Below are positions 28,401-37,070 of a stretch of DNA of 64,000 nt, piece by piece; position 1 is the stretch's first letter, and every line of letters starts with the position of its first letter. The position numbers were made by a program, and so were the translations under genes. The notes under the pieces are model-generated. The model ran no database searches. It had not been told where the DNA came from and was given only the letters and a program-made list of their open reading frames with translations. Source of the DNA: Lutibacter flavus (GTDB lineage Bacteria; Bacteroidota; Bacteroidia; Flavobacteriales; Flavobacteriaceae); NCBI RefSeq assembly GCF_900188355.1, contig NZ_FZNX01000001.1:1009896-1073895 (forward strand). The letters run 5' to 3'.

Positions 28401-29139
28401 AGCAGCTATTATTCGTGAAAAAGGATCAAATTCTGAGCGTGAAATGGCAAATGCAATGTACTTAGCCGGTTTTGATGTAAAAGATGTGCATATGACCGAT
28501 TTAATTAGTGGTCGTGAAAATTTAGAAGACATTCAGTTTGTTGGTGCTGTTGGAGGTTTCTCTAATTCGGATGTTTTAGGTTCTGCTAAAGGTTGGGCCG
28601 GAGCATTTTTATACAACGAGAAGGCAAATACCGCTTTACAAAACTTCTTTAAAAGAGAAGATACGCTATCAGTTGGTATTTGTAATGGTTGTCAATTATT
28701 TATGGAATTAGAAGAAATTAATCCAGAACATGAAGTTCATGGTAAATTATTGCATAATGATTCTCATAAGCACGAAAGTAATTTTACTTCGGTAACTATT
28801 CAGGAAAATAATTCTGTAATGTTATCTAGCTTAACTGGAAGCACTTTAGGAGTTTGGATTTCACACGGTGAAGGTAAATTCAACTTACCTATGGAAGAAT
28901 CAGCATACAATATTGTTGCTAAATATGGGTATAATACATATCCTGCAAATCCTAATGGTTCAGATTATAATACAGCAATGATGAGCTCTAAAGATGGTCG
29001 TCATTTAGTTATGATGCCACATATTGAACGTTCTATTTTTCAATGGAACTGGGCAGATTATCCTGAAGAAAGAAAAGATGAAGTTTCTCCTTGGGCTGAA
29101 GCATTTGTGAATGCCCGAAAATGGATAGAAAAAATCTAG
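25465..29139 (+). CDS. purL: Phosphoribosylformylglycinamidine synthase (large, single-chain)
   Basis: The enzyme converts FGAR, glutamine and ATP to FGAM in purine synthesis. The 1224-residue single-chain form carries an N-terminal PurS-like part, two AIRS-type synthetase halves (HNFPTTVEPFNGAATGSGGE; IHDHGAGGHLNCLSELVE; NIPTGKDSLSM) and a C-terminal glutaminase (GICNGCQLFMEL with the nucleophile Cys, and MMPHIERS). Residues 349-356 (HFDKLSMT), between LTFEHEE and ARKIGYDKVIM, are encoded by a sequence identical in type to a family B repeat arm, apparently an in-frame insertion. The gene is alone between a promoter and a terminator. Confidence 0.95.
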   Translation: MIHFFGNINSKIFAVQTSKELSQETTQKLNWLFGNQNKLDEASIDAFFIGPRAAMITPWSTNAVEITQNMGIEGIIRIEEFSASNEKENFDPMIFQKFESLHQDIFDIHIQPEAILNVDNIADYNQQEGLSLSDDEVEYLNNLSTKIGRKLTDSEVFGFSQVNSEHCRHKIFNGTFIIDGEEMPSSLFKLIKETSKQHPNGIVSAYKDNVAFVKGPTVEQFAPKSADKPDFYEKKDFKSVISLKAETHNFPTTVEPFNGAATGSGGEIRDRLAGGKGSLPLAGTAVYMTAYSRLLENRPWEKGMEERKWLYQTPMDILIKASNGASDFGNKFGQPLITGSVLTFEHEEHFDKLSMTKARKIGYDKVIMQAGGIGFGKEDQALKDTPKEHDKIVILGGDNYRIGMGGAAVSSSDTGAFESGIELNAVQRSNPEMQKRAANAIRGMVESDVNTIVSIHDHGAGGHLNCLSELVEDTGGLIDLDKLPVGDPTLSAKEIIGNESQERMGLVIGEKDAEYLHRIADRERSPYYEVGEVTNNNRFTFKSKSTGEKPMDLELDDMFGSSPKTIMTDKTVTYNYQDLEYSVKNISIYLEEVLQLEAVACKDWLTNKVDRCVGGKVAKQQCAGPLQLPLNNCGVMALDFNGKEGIATSIGHSPIAALIDPAIGSRTAIAESLSNIVWAPIKDGLDGLSLSANWMWPCKNEGEDARLYKAVKSCSDFAIELGINIPTGKDSLSMKQKYPNEEVIAPGTVIISAAGNCTDIKKVVEPVLQKDGGSIYYINLSQDEFKLGGSSFAQTLNKIGKEAPTIKDAKFFKKAFNTIQELILEENILAGHDIGSGGLITTLLEMCFADTNLGAKIDFSVFEEKDIIKYLFAENIGIVFQAKEDEVLESKLNKNNVSFYKLGNVTTEETLDFGPCKLDISKYRDVWYKTSYLLDNKQTANGLAKDRFDNYKIQPLKYTFPTHFTGKTPIVDGSKPRPKAAIIREKGSNSEREMANAMYLAGFDVKDVHMTDLISGRENLEDIQFVGAVGGFSNSDVLGSAKGWAGAFLYNEKANTALQNFFKREDTLSVGICNGCQLFMELEEINPEHEVHGKLLHNDSHKHESNFTSVTIQENNSVMLSSLTGSTLGVWISHGEGKFNLPMEESAYNIVAKYGYNTYPANPNGSDYNTAMMSSKDGRHLVMMPHIERSIFQWNWADYPEERKDEVSPWAEAFVNARKWIEKI
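26509..26532 (+). repeat. Family B repeat arm within purL coding sequence
   Basis: CACTTCGACAAGCTCAGTAT followed by GACA matches the intergenic arm at 10550-10575 apart from one base. It is in frame and encodes HFDKLSMT. Confidence 0.8.
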
Positions 29140-29165
29140 TAAATTATATTATTACTTTATAGCAC

Positions 29166-29196
29166 AAAAAAAGGGATCCAATTGGATCCCTTTTTT
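29166..29196. terminator. Bidirectional terminator between purL and the M16 peptidase gene
   Basis: AGGGATCCAATTGGATCCCT is a perfect palindrome flanked by an A-run and a T-run, between convergent gene ends. Confidence 0.93.
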
Positions 29197-29218
29197 AATA
29201 AAATAGTATAAACTATTG

Positions 29219-32089
29219 TTATTGTTTTACTTTTTCTAACTCAACCTCTTCTCCTTCTTTGTTTATAAGTTTAACTTCATCAAATCCCATAGTTTTAAAC
29301 TGAGCGAATTGTGTTGCAGCGTCACCAACTACTAAATACATCATTTTAGATTCATCTAAATATTTATTAGCCAATTCTTTATGTTGTCCTAACGTCATAT
29401 TATTAACAATAGCCTCTTCTCCTTCAATATAATTTGGAGCCAAATTATAAGTACTCATTTCTTGTAACATTCCTAATAATGAAAACTGAGTTTCAAAACG
29501 ACGTGCATTAGATTTTATCAACGAATTTTTAGTGAATTGCAAATCCTCTTCACTAATCCCCTCTTTATACTTTGCGATTTGATCTTTAAAAATTTGTACA
29601 GATTCTCCAGTTGTATTTGTTCTAACACTTGAAGATGCGGTAAAAGTACCTGGAGTTTTTGATCCGCTAAAATTGGTTCTTGCTCCGTAAGTATACCCTT
29701 TTTCTTCACGTAGAATTAGGTTTACATTTCCTGAGAAAGAACCTCCCAGTTTATAATTCATAACTTCCGCAGCATAAAATTCCTTATCAGTTCTTGGAAG
29801 TGCTATATAACCAATATTAATAACCGATTGCTTAGAATTTGGAATATCTACAAAATATAGAGAAGACTTATCCCTGTTATTTGCTATTGGATAGGTTGGA
29901 ATAGTTACTTCTTTTTCTTTCCAACGCTTAGCTAAACTTTCCAGGTTTTTTAAACTTTCATTTTTATTTATTTTTCCCACTATATGAAAAGTACTTATAG
30001 AAGGGGAAAAATTCTTATTATAAAAATCTTTTAAATCGTCAATTGTTATTGCCTCAACAGATGCAACAGTACCACTTGTTGGATAACTAAAAATATGATC
30101 TTCACCATATAAAACTTTATTATAAACACGTCGTGCAACTGCATTAGGGTTTGCATCTGATCTTTTAATCTGATTTATGGTACTAGTTTTAATACGTGCA
30201 AATTCTTCTTCATCCCAACGAGGTTCTAATAAAATTTCCTCTACCAAAGCCATCGTTTTATCAAAGTTTCTAACTAAAGTATTACCTCTAATTACAATAG
30301 CTTCATTTGAAGTGTACATATTAATATTTGCTCCTAACATTTCAATTTCTTCCTCTAATTCTAAAGGTGTTTTGTTAACAGTACCTTCCATCATTATATC
30401 AGTCATTAAATTTGCAACTCCATTTTTAGATTTATCGTCTAATAAATGACCACCTTCAACAACTAAGCTAAAATTAACTGTAGGAATTTCATTTTGTTCA
30501 ATTCCATATACCTTGATTCCATTATCCAATGTTGCTGTCCAGCTTTCAGGAATACTTAATTTAGGAGTAACCCCTTGCGAAGGCTCAACAGATCTGTCAA
30601 AGTTTGAAGGCGTTTTTATAACAACATCGTTAACTTCTTCAACTGTTTTAGTTACATTTTCTTTAATTTCCTCCTCTACAACTTCCGCTTTTACTGAATT
30701 ATCTGTTATTAATTCCAATTGTCCTTTAGGAACAAAACTTGTCATAACAAAAGGTTTGTCTTTTAAATAAGTGTTATAAACACGTAACACATCTTCTTTA
30801 GTTACTTTTTTGATATTTTCTATATCTTGTTCAATAAATTCAGGTGTTCCTGCAAATACATTGTATTGTGCCAATTGAAAAGATTTTCCTAAAACACTAC
30901 TAATTCCATTATAAAAACCAGTTTCTAAACCAGCTTTAATACGTTCCACATCTTTATCTGTAAAACCTTCAGTTTCGAACATTGAAAATGCTTCAAAAAT
31001 ACCTTTTTCAACATCTTTTAAACTCTTACCATTATTCGCAGTAATAATTATATGAAATTCTCCAGCCAATTCTTGAGAATTATTGTAGGCTGTAGTTCTG
31101 GATGTTAATTCTTTTTCTTTTACGAGTACTTTATAAAGTGGTGCTTTTTTACCACTAGATAAGATTTCAGATAAAAAATCTAAGGCATACGCATCATCTG
31201 TATACTGTTGTAATGTTGGCCAAACCATATGAAGCTGAGCTGTATTTGCAAAATTATCTTCGTGATAAAAACGCTTTGTTTCTGCAATAGTAACAGGTTG
31301 TGGCTCCATTGGAGTTACTTCTTTTCTTCTTTTTATTTCTCCAAAATATTTTTCAACCAGTGCTTTTGCTTCATCAGTTTCAAAGTCTCCAGCCAATACT
31401 AAAGTAGCATTATTTGGTCCATAAAATCGGTCATAAAATTCTTTTACATCTTCAACAGTTGCATTTTGAAGGTCTTCTAATTCTCCAATTACTTGCCAAT
31501 TATAAGGATGCCCTTCAGGATAAATGTTTTTATCTAACACCCAATTTGTATGTCCGTATGGATTGTTGTCTACACGTTGTCTTTTTTCATTTTGAACTAC
31601 TTCCTGCTGGTTGTAAAAGGCAGATTCCGTAACCGTATTTATTAAATACCCCATACGATCACTTTCTAACCATAGTACAGTTTCAAGAGCGTTGTTTGGA
31701 ACAACCTCATAATAAATGGTACCATCTTTCCAGGTACCACCGTTTAAGGTTCCACCTACATCTTGAATTTTCTTAAAAAACTGATCTTGTGGAACGTTTT
31801 CAGATTCTTGAAATAACATATGCTCAAATAAATGTGCAAATCCTGTTCTGCCTGTTTTTTCTCTATTTGAACCAACCCCATATTGTATGGCCAAAGAAAC
31901 AATTGGATCACTTTTATCTTGATGCAGCACTACATCAAGTCCATTTTCCAGTTCATACTTTTCAAAATCTACAGAAAAAGTGGCTGCACTTTCTGCATTT
32001 TTACTAGAATTATCTTTACATGAAACAATCATTAAAGACACTGCCAATAAGGCTATAAAAGAAATTTTTAAATATTTTTTAAACATCAT
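29219..32089 (-). CDS. M16-family zinc metalloprotease, lipoprotein
   Basis: A 956-residue protein with two M16 (pitrilysin-like) halves. The signal peptide ends in a lipobox (SLMIVSC, Cys 24), so it is likely a membrane-anchored periplasmic lipoprotein. The N-terminal half has the inverted zinc motif HLFEH (residues 86-90) in GRTGFAHLFEHMLFQ, with the downstream Glu in the NEKRQRVDN region. The C-terminal half (from about 500) lacks the motif, as expected of the structural partner domain. Substrates are peptides of unknown identity. It is transcribed alone. Confidence 0.93.
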   Translation of the reverse strand: MMFKKYLKISFIALLAVSLMIVSCKDNSSKNAESAATFSVDFEKYELENGLDVVLHQDKSDPIVSLAIQYGVGSNREKTGRTGFAHLFEHMLFQESENVPQDQFFKKIQDVGGTLNGGTWKDGTIYYEVVPNNALETVLWLESDRMGYLINTVTESAFYNQQEVVQNEKRQRVDNNPYGHTNWVLDKNIYPEGHPYNWQVIGELEDLQNATVEDVKEFYDRFYGPNNATLVLAGDFETDEAKALVEKYFGEIKRRKEVTPMEPQPVTIAETKRFYHEDNFANTAQLHMVWPTLQQYTDDAYALDFLSEILSSGKKAPLYKVLVKEKELTSRTTAYNNSQELAGEFHIIITANNGKSLKDVEKGIFEAFSMFETEGFTDKDVERIKAGLETGFYNGISSVLGKSFQLAQYNVFAGTPEFIEQDIENIKKVTKEDVLRVYNTYLKDKPFVMTSFVPKGQLELITDNSVKAEVVEEEIKENVTKTVEEVNDVVIKTPSNFDRSVEPSQGVTPKLSIPESWTATLDNGIKVYGIEQNEIPTVNFSLVVEGGHLLDDKSKNGVANLMTDIMMEGTVNKTPLELEEEIEMLGANINMYTSNEAIVIRGNTLVRNFDKTMALVEEILLEPRWDEEEFARIKTSTINQIKRSDANPNAVARRVYNKVLYGEDHIFSYPTSGTVASVEAITIDDLKDFYNKNFSPSISTFHIVGKINKNESLKNLESLAKRWKEKEVTIPTYPIANNRDKSSLYFVDIPNSKQSVINIGYIALPRTDKEFYAAEVMNYKLGGSFSGNVNLILREEKGYTYGARTNFSGSKTPGTFTASSSVRTNTTGESVQIFKDQIAKYKEGISEEDLQFTKNSLIKSNARRFETQFSLLGMLQEMSTYNLAPNYIEGEEAIVNNMTLGQHKELANKYLDESKMMYLVVGDAATQFAQFKTMGFDEVKLINKEGEEVELEKVKQ

Positions 32090-32202
32090 AAAACAAATTT
32101 TTAGAATTTATTAAATATACAATAGATTTTTAAATAATAAATATTAAAAAATAACCTATTAAAAACTTGGCTAAAAGCAAGAATTAGCTGGGTAGATAGT
32201 AT

Positions 32203-32242
32203 AAAAAAATCCCCATTTCAATTTTGAAATGGGGATTTTTTA
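32203..32242 (-). terminator. Terminator of the pfl-OFA operon
   Basis: AAATCCCCATTTCAA and TTGAAATGGGGATTT form a 15-bp perfect stem with a minimal loop and flanking A/T runs, 24 bp past the transporter stop. Confidence 0.93.
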
Positions 32243-32265
32243 TTTTTTAGAAATTTTAGTATAAA

Positions 32266-33534
32266 CTAAGCTGCAGTAGCTAATTTTAAATCTTTATCAT
32301 TTTTTTTATAAGCTTTTGTTACCAATCGTTTCATTAATACTGACACAATTAAAGCAATTACAAATAAACCTGCAAACACTTCTAAAGTATCATCTAAAGA
32401 ACCTGTTCTCTCCTTAACCACATCGTAAATTGTTGGCCCAACAACTCCTGCTAATCCCCAGGCAGCTAAAACCATTCCGTGGATTGCACCTAATTGTTTT
32501 GTTCCAAATAAGTCTCCTAAAAATGCCGGCAACGTTGCAAAACCACCTCCGTACATTGTTATTACCGTAAATAAAACAACTAAGAATGTTATTTCTGTAG
32601 ATATTTTTGGTAAGAAATAAAAGGCTAAAATTTGGAAAGCAAAGAAAATAATATATGTATTTGCTCTTCCTAAATAATCTGAAGCACTAGACCAAAGAAT
32701 ACGTCCTAAACCATTAAACACACCTATTAAACCAACAATTGCTGCCGCCTGCATTGGTGTATAATTTAATTTTTCCTGCATCATTGGACTTGCAGAGGCA
32801 ATTATTGCAATTCCGCAAGCAATATTAATAAACATCATAATCCATATATAGTAAAAACGAGATGTTTTCAACGAGGCATTCGCATCAATATTTGAAATAT
32901 CAGCTTTAATCTTCTTCCCTTCTCCTGGCTTGAATCCTTCAGGTAAATAACCTTCAGGTGGTCTTTCAATATACCTAGCTGAGGATAAAATTAGTGCCAT
33001 ATAAATAACTCCTAAAATATAAAATGCGGTAGAAACTCCAACAGCATCGAATAATTTTTGCATCACAGGTCCAAAAATTAAGGCTGCAAATCCAAACCCC
33101 ATAATTGCCATACCTGTTGCCAAACCTCTTCTGTCTGGAAACCATTTTACCAATGTACTTACTGGTGTGATGTAACCCAATCCTAAACCTATACCTCCAA
33201 TTACACCATAGCATAGATAAAATAATGTTAATGACTCTATTTGAACAGCCAATCCAGAGCCTAAAATTCCAACTCCATAAAATATACCAGCAGTAGTTCC
33301 ACTAATTTTTGGACCAACTTTTTCAACCCACCTTCCTAAAAAGGCTGCAGACAATCCTAATAATAAAATAGCAATTTTAAAAGCCCATTTAATAACACTA
33401 CCATCTACTCCAAAAATTTCTGAAACAGGGTTAGTCATGACCGAGTATGCGTAAACGGATCCAATTGAAATATGGATTCCTACTGCGGATGCAGCAATTA
33501 GCCAACGGTTTTTAAGTTTTTGAGTATTCATCAT
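32266..33534 (-). CDS. MFS transporter, OFA (oxalate/formate antiporter-like) family
   Basis: A 422-residue, 12-helix major facilitator. N-terminal WLIAASAVGIHISIGSVYAY is the typical OFA opening, and VKWFPDRRGLATGMAIMGFG is the conserved loop 4-5 segment. It lies 29 bp after pflA in the same direction, so it probably moves formate, pyruvate or another product of pyruvate-formate lyase across the inner membrane. The substrate is inferred from context; a focA-type channel is not seen here. Confidence 0.88.
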   Translation of the reverse strand: MMNTQKLKNRWLIAASAVGIHISIGSVYAYSVMTNPVSEIFGVDGSVIKWAFKIAILLLGLSAAFLGRWVEKVGPKISGTTAGIFYGVGILGSGLAVQIESLTLFYLCYGVIGGIGLGLGYITPVSTLVKWFPDRRGLATGMAIMGFGFAALIFGPVMQKLFDAVGVSTAFYILGVIYMALILSSARYIERPPEGYLPEGFKPGEGKKIKADISNIDANASLKTSRFYYIWIMMFINIACGIAIIASASPMMQEKLNYTPMQAAAIVGLIGVFNGLGRILWSSASDYLGRANTYIIFFAFQILAFYFLPKISTEITFLVVLFTVITMYGGGFATLPAFLGDLFGTKQLGAIHGMVLAAWGLAGVVGPTIYDVVKERTGSLDDTLEVFAGLFVIALIVSVLMKRLVTKAYKKNDKDLKLATAA

Positions 33535-33563
33535 TTTTAATTTGTTGTTTTGTACAACATTTT

Positions 33564-34316
33564 TTAATTAATTTTTACTTCTTTAAAATATTTTTCTAAA
33601 ATTTCTTTTGCTTCAGCTATCTCTTCAGGTGTGTTTTCACGAGCATCTTTCAATTTATACTCCCAACCTAATGCTTCCCATTTATGAATTCCAAGTTTGT
33701 GATAAGGTTGAATCTCAATTTTTTCAATGGTTTTATAGTCTTTGAAATGTTTACCCATTGCGTGTAATAATTCTGGCTTATTCGTAATTCCTGGAATTAA
33801 AACATAACGCAACCACATATTTTTTCCTGAAGCTTCTCTATATGCTGCAAAATTAAAGGTTGTTTCTTTTAAACGTCTTCCTGTTAAATATTCATAACCT
33901 TCTTCCGTCATATGTTTGATATCTAACATTACCAAATCTGCATAATCATCTAACAATTCTTTAGTGAAATTATTTAAAACCCTACCGTTGGTATCTACAT
34001 TTGTATGAATACCTTCTTCTTTTAATCGCTTAAAAAAAGGAATCAATTCTTTCGCTTGTAATAATGGCTCGCCTCCAGAAACAGTAACCCCACCCATTTG
34101 TCTAAAATAAGGTTTCATTCGAATCGCCATTTTTACCAATTCTTCAATCTCATATTCCATACCTCCAGAATTTTCAATTGTATCTGGATTATGGCAATAC
34201 AAACATTTTAATTTACAGCCTTGTAAAAAAACAACCAATCGAATTCCAGGGCCATCATGTGTGCCAAAAGATTCAATAGAATGTACTCTTAATATGTTTG
34301 AAGTTGTTTTGATAAT
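33564..34316 (-). CDS. pflA: Pyruvate formate-lyase activating enzyme (radical SAM), start unclear
   Basis: PflA uses a 4Fe-4S cluster and SAM to make the glycyl radical on PflB. The cluster motif is CKLKCLYC (CX3CX2C), with GGVTVSGGEPLLQ following; the end KEILEKYFKEVKIN is normal. The frame conserved in the family continues upstream as ILRVHSIESFGTHDGPGIR, but there is no ATG, GTG or TTG there. The first standard start is TTG 34238, which would remove that conserved segment. I extend to ATT 34316 (250 residues, close to the usual 246); ATA 34295 is another option. Confidence 0.85.
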   Translation of the reverse strand: MIKTTSNILRVHSIESFGTHDGPGIRLVVFLQGCKLKCLYCHNPDTIENSGGMEYEIEELVKMAIRMKPYFRQMGGVTVSGGEPLLQAKELIPFFKRLKEEGIHTNVDTNGRVLNNFTKELLDDYADLVMLDIKHMTEEGYEYLTGRRLKETTFNFAAYREASGKNMWLRYVLIPGITNKPELLHAMGKHFKDYKTIEKIEIQPYHKLGIHKWEALGWEYKLKDARENTPEEIAEAKEILEKYFKEVKIN

Positions 34317-34333
34317 TTTAGTATTTGTATTAA

Positions 34334-34371
34334 AGTGTGCAAAAAACTAGAAAGCTAATTTTTTGCACACT
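34334..34371 (-). terminator. Hairpin between pflB and pflA
   Basis: AGTGTGCAAAAAA and TTTTTTGCACACT form a perfect 13-bp stem, with a short TAG/CTA inner stem. It lies 10 bp after the pflB stop and just upstream of the pflA frame. It may be a partial terminator or an mRNA-protecting hairpin keeping pflB above pflA; there is no long T-run after it. Confidence 0.6.
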
Positions 34372-34381
34372 AAATGTTAGT

Positions 34382-36607
34382 TTACATTGATTCGTGGAAA
34401 GACCGCGTAATCACTTCTAATTGTTGTTCTCTTGTTAAACGAACAAAGTTAACTGCGTATCCAGAAACACGAATGGTTAATTGTGGATATTCTTCCGGAC
34501 GTTCCATAGCATCAATTAACGTTTCTTTATCCAATACATTTACATTTAAATGTTGTGCATTATTTAAGAAATATCCATCAATTGTAGCTGTAAGATTTTC
34601 AATTCTTTCTGTTTCATTAGCCCCTAATGATTTTGGTACAATTGAAAATGTATTTGAAATACCATCCTGAGAATCTTCGTAGCTAATTTTTGCTACTGAA
34701 TTTAAAGATGCAATTGCTCCATTTTTATCACGACCGTGCATTGGATTTGCTCCTGGTGCAAATGCCACTCCATACGCTCTACCATCTGGTGTTGCTCCTG
34801 TTTTTTTACCATAAGAAACGTTTGAAGTAATTGTTAAAACAGACATTGTTGGTGTTGCATTTTTATAAACAGGTAATTGTTTTAACTCGTTATTAAAATC
34901 TGCTACAGCATTTGCTGCAATTACATCAACTCTATCATCATCATTTCCATAACAAGGAAATTCTCCTTCAATTTTAAAATCTACAGTTAATCCTTCTTCA
35001 TTTCTAATTGGCTTTACTTTTGCATATTTAATGGCTGAAAGTGAATCCGCAACAATTGATAAACCTGCAATTCCGTAAGCAATGTTAACCCCTGGGTTTG
35101 TATCAATTAAAGCCATTTGAGCTTTTTCATAATAGTATTTATCATGCATATAGTGAATAATATTCATAGAATCGTTATACACACGTGCCACTTCTTTCAT
35201 AGCTATTTTAAAGTTAGCCATTACTTTATCATAGTCTAAATACTCATCAGTATAGGCAGGAACTCCGCTTACTACTTCTTTTCCTGTGAATTCACAACGA
35301 CCAGCATTTACTGCCAATAATAATGTTTTAGCTAAATTGGTACGTGCTCCAAAAAATTGAATTGATTTTCCTAATTCCTGATAAGAAACACAACAAGCAA
35401 TTCCGTAATCATCAGATCCACGACTTGCAACCATTAATGTATCATTTTCAAATTGAATTGAAGACGTATCAATTGATACTTTTGCACAGTAGTTTTTAAA
35501 GTTTTCTGGCAGGCTTTCAGACCATAAAACAGTCATATTAGGTTCAGGTGAAGCACCTAAATTGTATAAAGTATGTAAAAATCGGAAAGAAGTTTTTGTA
35601 ACTTTAGTCCTCCCATCTTCAAACATTCCTCCAATAGCTTCAGTAACCCAAGTTGGATCTCCTGCAAAAATTTCATCGTAAGCAGCCATACGCAAATGAC
35701 GTACCATACGTAATTTCATTACAAATTGGTCAATATATTCCTGTGCTTCAACTTCAGTAATAGTTCCATTAGATAAATCTTCTTCAATAAAAATATCTAA
35801 AAATGTTGAAACATTCCCTAAAGACATTGCTGCTCCATCTTGTTCTTTTACTGCGGCTAAATATGCCATATATGTCCACTGCACAGCCTCTTGTGCATTT
35901 TCAGCTGGTCTACTTAAATCAAGGTTATAAATTTCCCCTAATTTAATCATCTCTTTTAATGCTTTAATTTGCTCTGCAACTTCTTCGCGTAAACGAATTA
36001 CCGCATCACTCATTGGTCCAGTTATAGCTTCCTGATCTGCTTTTTTAGCTTCTATTAACTTATCTATACCATATAAAGCAATTCTTCTATAATCACCAAT
36101 TATTCTTCCACGTGCGTAATTATCTGGCAATCCTGTTAAAAATCCTAATGAACGGAATTTTTTAATTTCAGAAGTATATGCATCAAAAACACCATCGTTA
36201 TGTGATTTTACATATTTTGAAAATAAGTTTGTTAAATCCTCATTTGGTTGAACACCATGTTCTGACAAAGCTTGTTGAACAACTTTAAATCCTCCGAAAG
36301 GTTTCATTGTTCTTTTTAATAATTCATCAGTTTGCAAACCAACTATTACTTCATTTTCTTTATCAATATACCCAGCGTTAAAAGCACTAACTGTAGATAT
36401 TGTATCTGTATCAACTGAACGAACTCCATTTCTTTCTCTCTCCTCTTTAGTTGCCTCTTTACATATTTCCCATAATTTTTGAGTTTTCTCACTTGGCCCT
36501 ACCAAGAAATCATGAGTTCCATGATAAGGAGTAACATTATTTGTTACAAAATCTCTTAAATTAATTGCGTTGTTCCAAATACCTTTTTTCAATTTTTCAG
36601 TTATCAT
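34382..36607 (-). CDS. pflB: Formate C-acetyltransferase (pyruvate formate-lyase)
   Basis: PflB splits pyruvate with CoA into acetyl-CoA and formate under anaerobic conditions. The adjacent catalytic cysteines are in [12 protein letters not shown] (about residue 405) and the glycyl-radical loop is [12 protein letters not shown] (about residue 715). I chose ATG 36607 ([11 protein letters not shown], 741 residues); an upstream ATG at 36685 would span the promoter. A TATTTTTG box and a CRP/FNR-like dyad lie upstream. The module implies fermentative or microaerobic growth. Confidence 0.96.
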   Translation of the reverse strand: MITEKLKKGIWNNAINLRDFVTNNVTPYHGTHDFLVGPSEKTQKLWEICKEATKEERERNGVRSVDTDTISTVSAFNAGYIDKENEVIVGLQTDELLKRTMKPFGGFKVVQQALSEHGVQPNEDLTNLFSKYVKSHNDGVFDAYTSEIKKFRSLGFLTGLPDNYARGRIIGDYRRIALYGIDKLIEAKKADQEAITGPMSDAVIRLREEVAEQIKALKEMIKLGEIYNLDLSRPAENAQEAVQWTYMAYLAAVKEQDGAAMSLGNVSTFLDIFIEEDLSNGTITEVEAQEYIDQFVMKLRMVRHLRMAAYDEIFAGDPTWVTEAIGGMFEDGRTKVTKTSFRFLHTLYNLGASPEPNMTVLWSESLPENFKNYCAKVSIDTSSIQFENDTLMVASRGSDDYGIACCVSYQELGKSIQFFGARTNLAKTLLLAVNAGRCEFTGKEVVSGVPAYTDEYLDYDKVMANFKIAMKEVARVYNDSMNIIHYMHDKYYYEKAQMALIDTNPGVNIAYGIAGLSIVADSLSAIKYAKVKPIRNEEGLTVDFKIEGEFPCYGNDDDRVDVIAANAVADFNNELKQLPVYKNATPTMSVLTITSNVSYGKKTGATPDGRAYGVAFAPGANPMHGRDKNGAIASLNSVAKISYEDSQDGISNTFSIVPKSLGANETERIENLTATIDGYFLNNAQHLNVNVLDKETLIDAMERPEEYPQLTIRVSGYAVNFVRLTREQQLEVITRSFHESM

Positions 36608-36649
36608 AAAATTCCTATTTAATTTCAAATTTGTTTCAATTTTAAAGGA

Positions 36650-36657
36650 CAAAAATA
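36650..36657 (-). promoter_or_regulatory. pflB -7 element
   Basis: TATTTTTG on the minus strand, 42 nt before the chosen ATG. No good TTG lies at -33, consistent with an activator-dependent promoter. Confidence 0.6.
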
Positions 36658-36678
36658 AATCATAAAAACCCTTTAAAA

Positions 36679-36692
36679 ATGACATTTATCAT
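36679..36692. promoter_or_regulatory. Candidate activator site upstream of pflB
   Basis: ATGACATTTATCAT (half-sites ATGA and TCAT, six-base centre) is centred about 41 bp upstream of the inferred pflB start, the classical class II CRP/FNR position. It matches 12 of 14 bases of the palindrome at 7874-7887. Confidence 0.55.
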
Positions 36693-37070
36693 CAAAAAAA
36701 GAGTGACTTTACACTTTATATTTTTATTGTTTTACTAAAACGTTTGAAGTGTGTACTTGTACGAAAATAATTTTTTTTATTTTTTTTAAATAATTTAAAA
36801 AAAGTTAATATAGCATCTATCTTAGGTAATTGTGATTACTTAAACATTAGTAATTTCAACTTAAAACTTGAATTTAATAGCGCAAAATTTCATTTTTCGG
36901 AATTTTTTATCATTTTATTAATAATTCCACATTAAAACGAAAAATATTAAACTAGCTAGAAAATTATATAATATTGACTTTTTTTACACCATTTTTATAA
37001 TTCTAAAAGCTTTTTTGTAAATTCATATTTTAATTCCTAAATTTCCAATATTCAAATTCTATTTTTATAC
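36693..37070. other. Divergent upstream region between pflB and acyl-CoA synthetase gene
   Basis: A very AT-rich spacer with long T- and A-runs (for example near 36770-36800) and no plausible coding frame or repeat element. It must hold the promoter of the plus-strand acyl-CoA synthetase gene, but I cannot pick a convincing TAnnTTTG box. Confidence 0.6.

Noticed and set aside
33564-34238. pflA as a truncated pseudogene
   Set aside because: The conserved N-terminal frame is fully intact upstream with no stop; only the start codon is non-standard.
36608-36685. Longer PflB from ATG 36685
   Set aside because: It would cover the promoter box at 36650-36657 and most of the dyad, and adds residues not expected in the family.
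36675-36697. Canonical E. coli FNR box (TTGAT-N4-ATCAA) upstream of pflB
   Set aside because: Only the left half TTGAT is present in that spacing; the ATGA-N6-TCAT reading, shared with the porin region, fits better.
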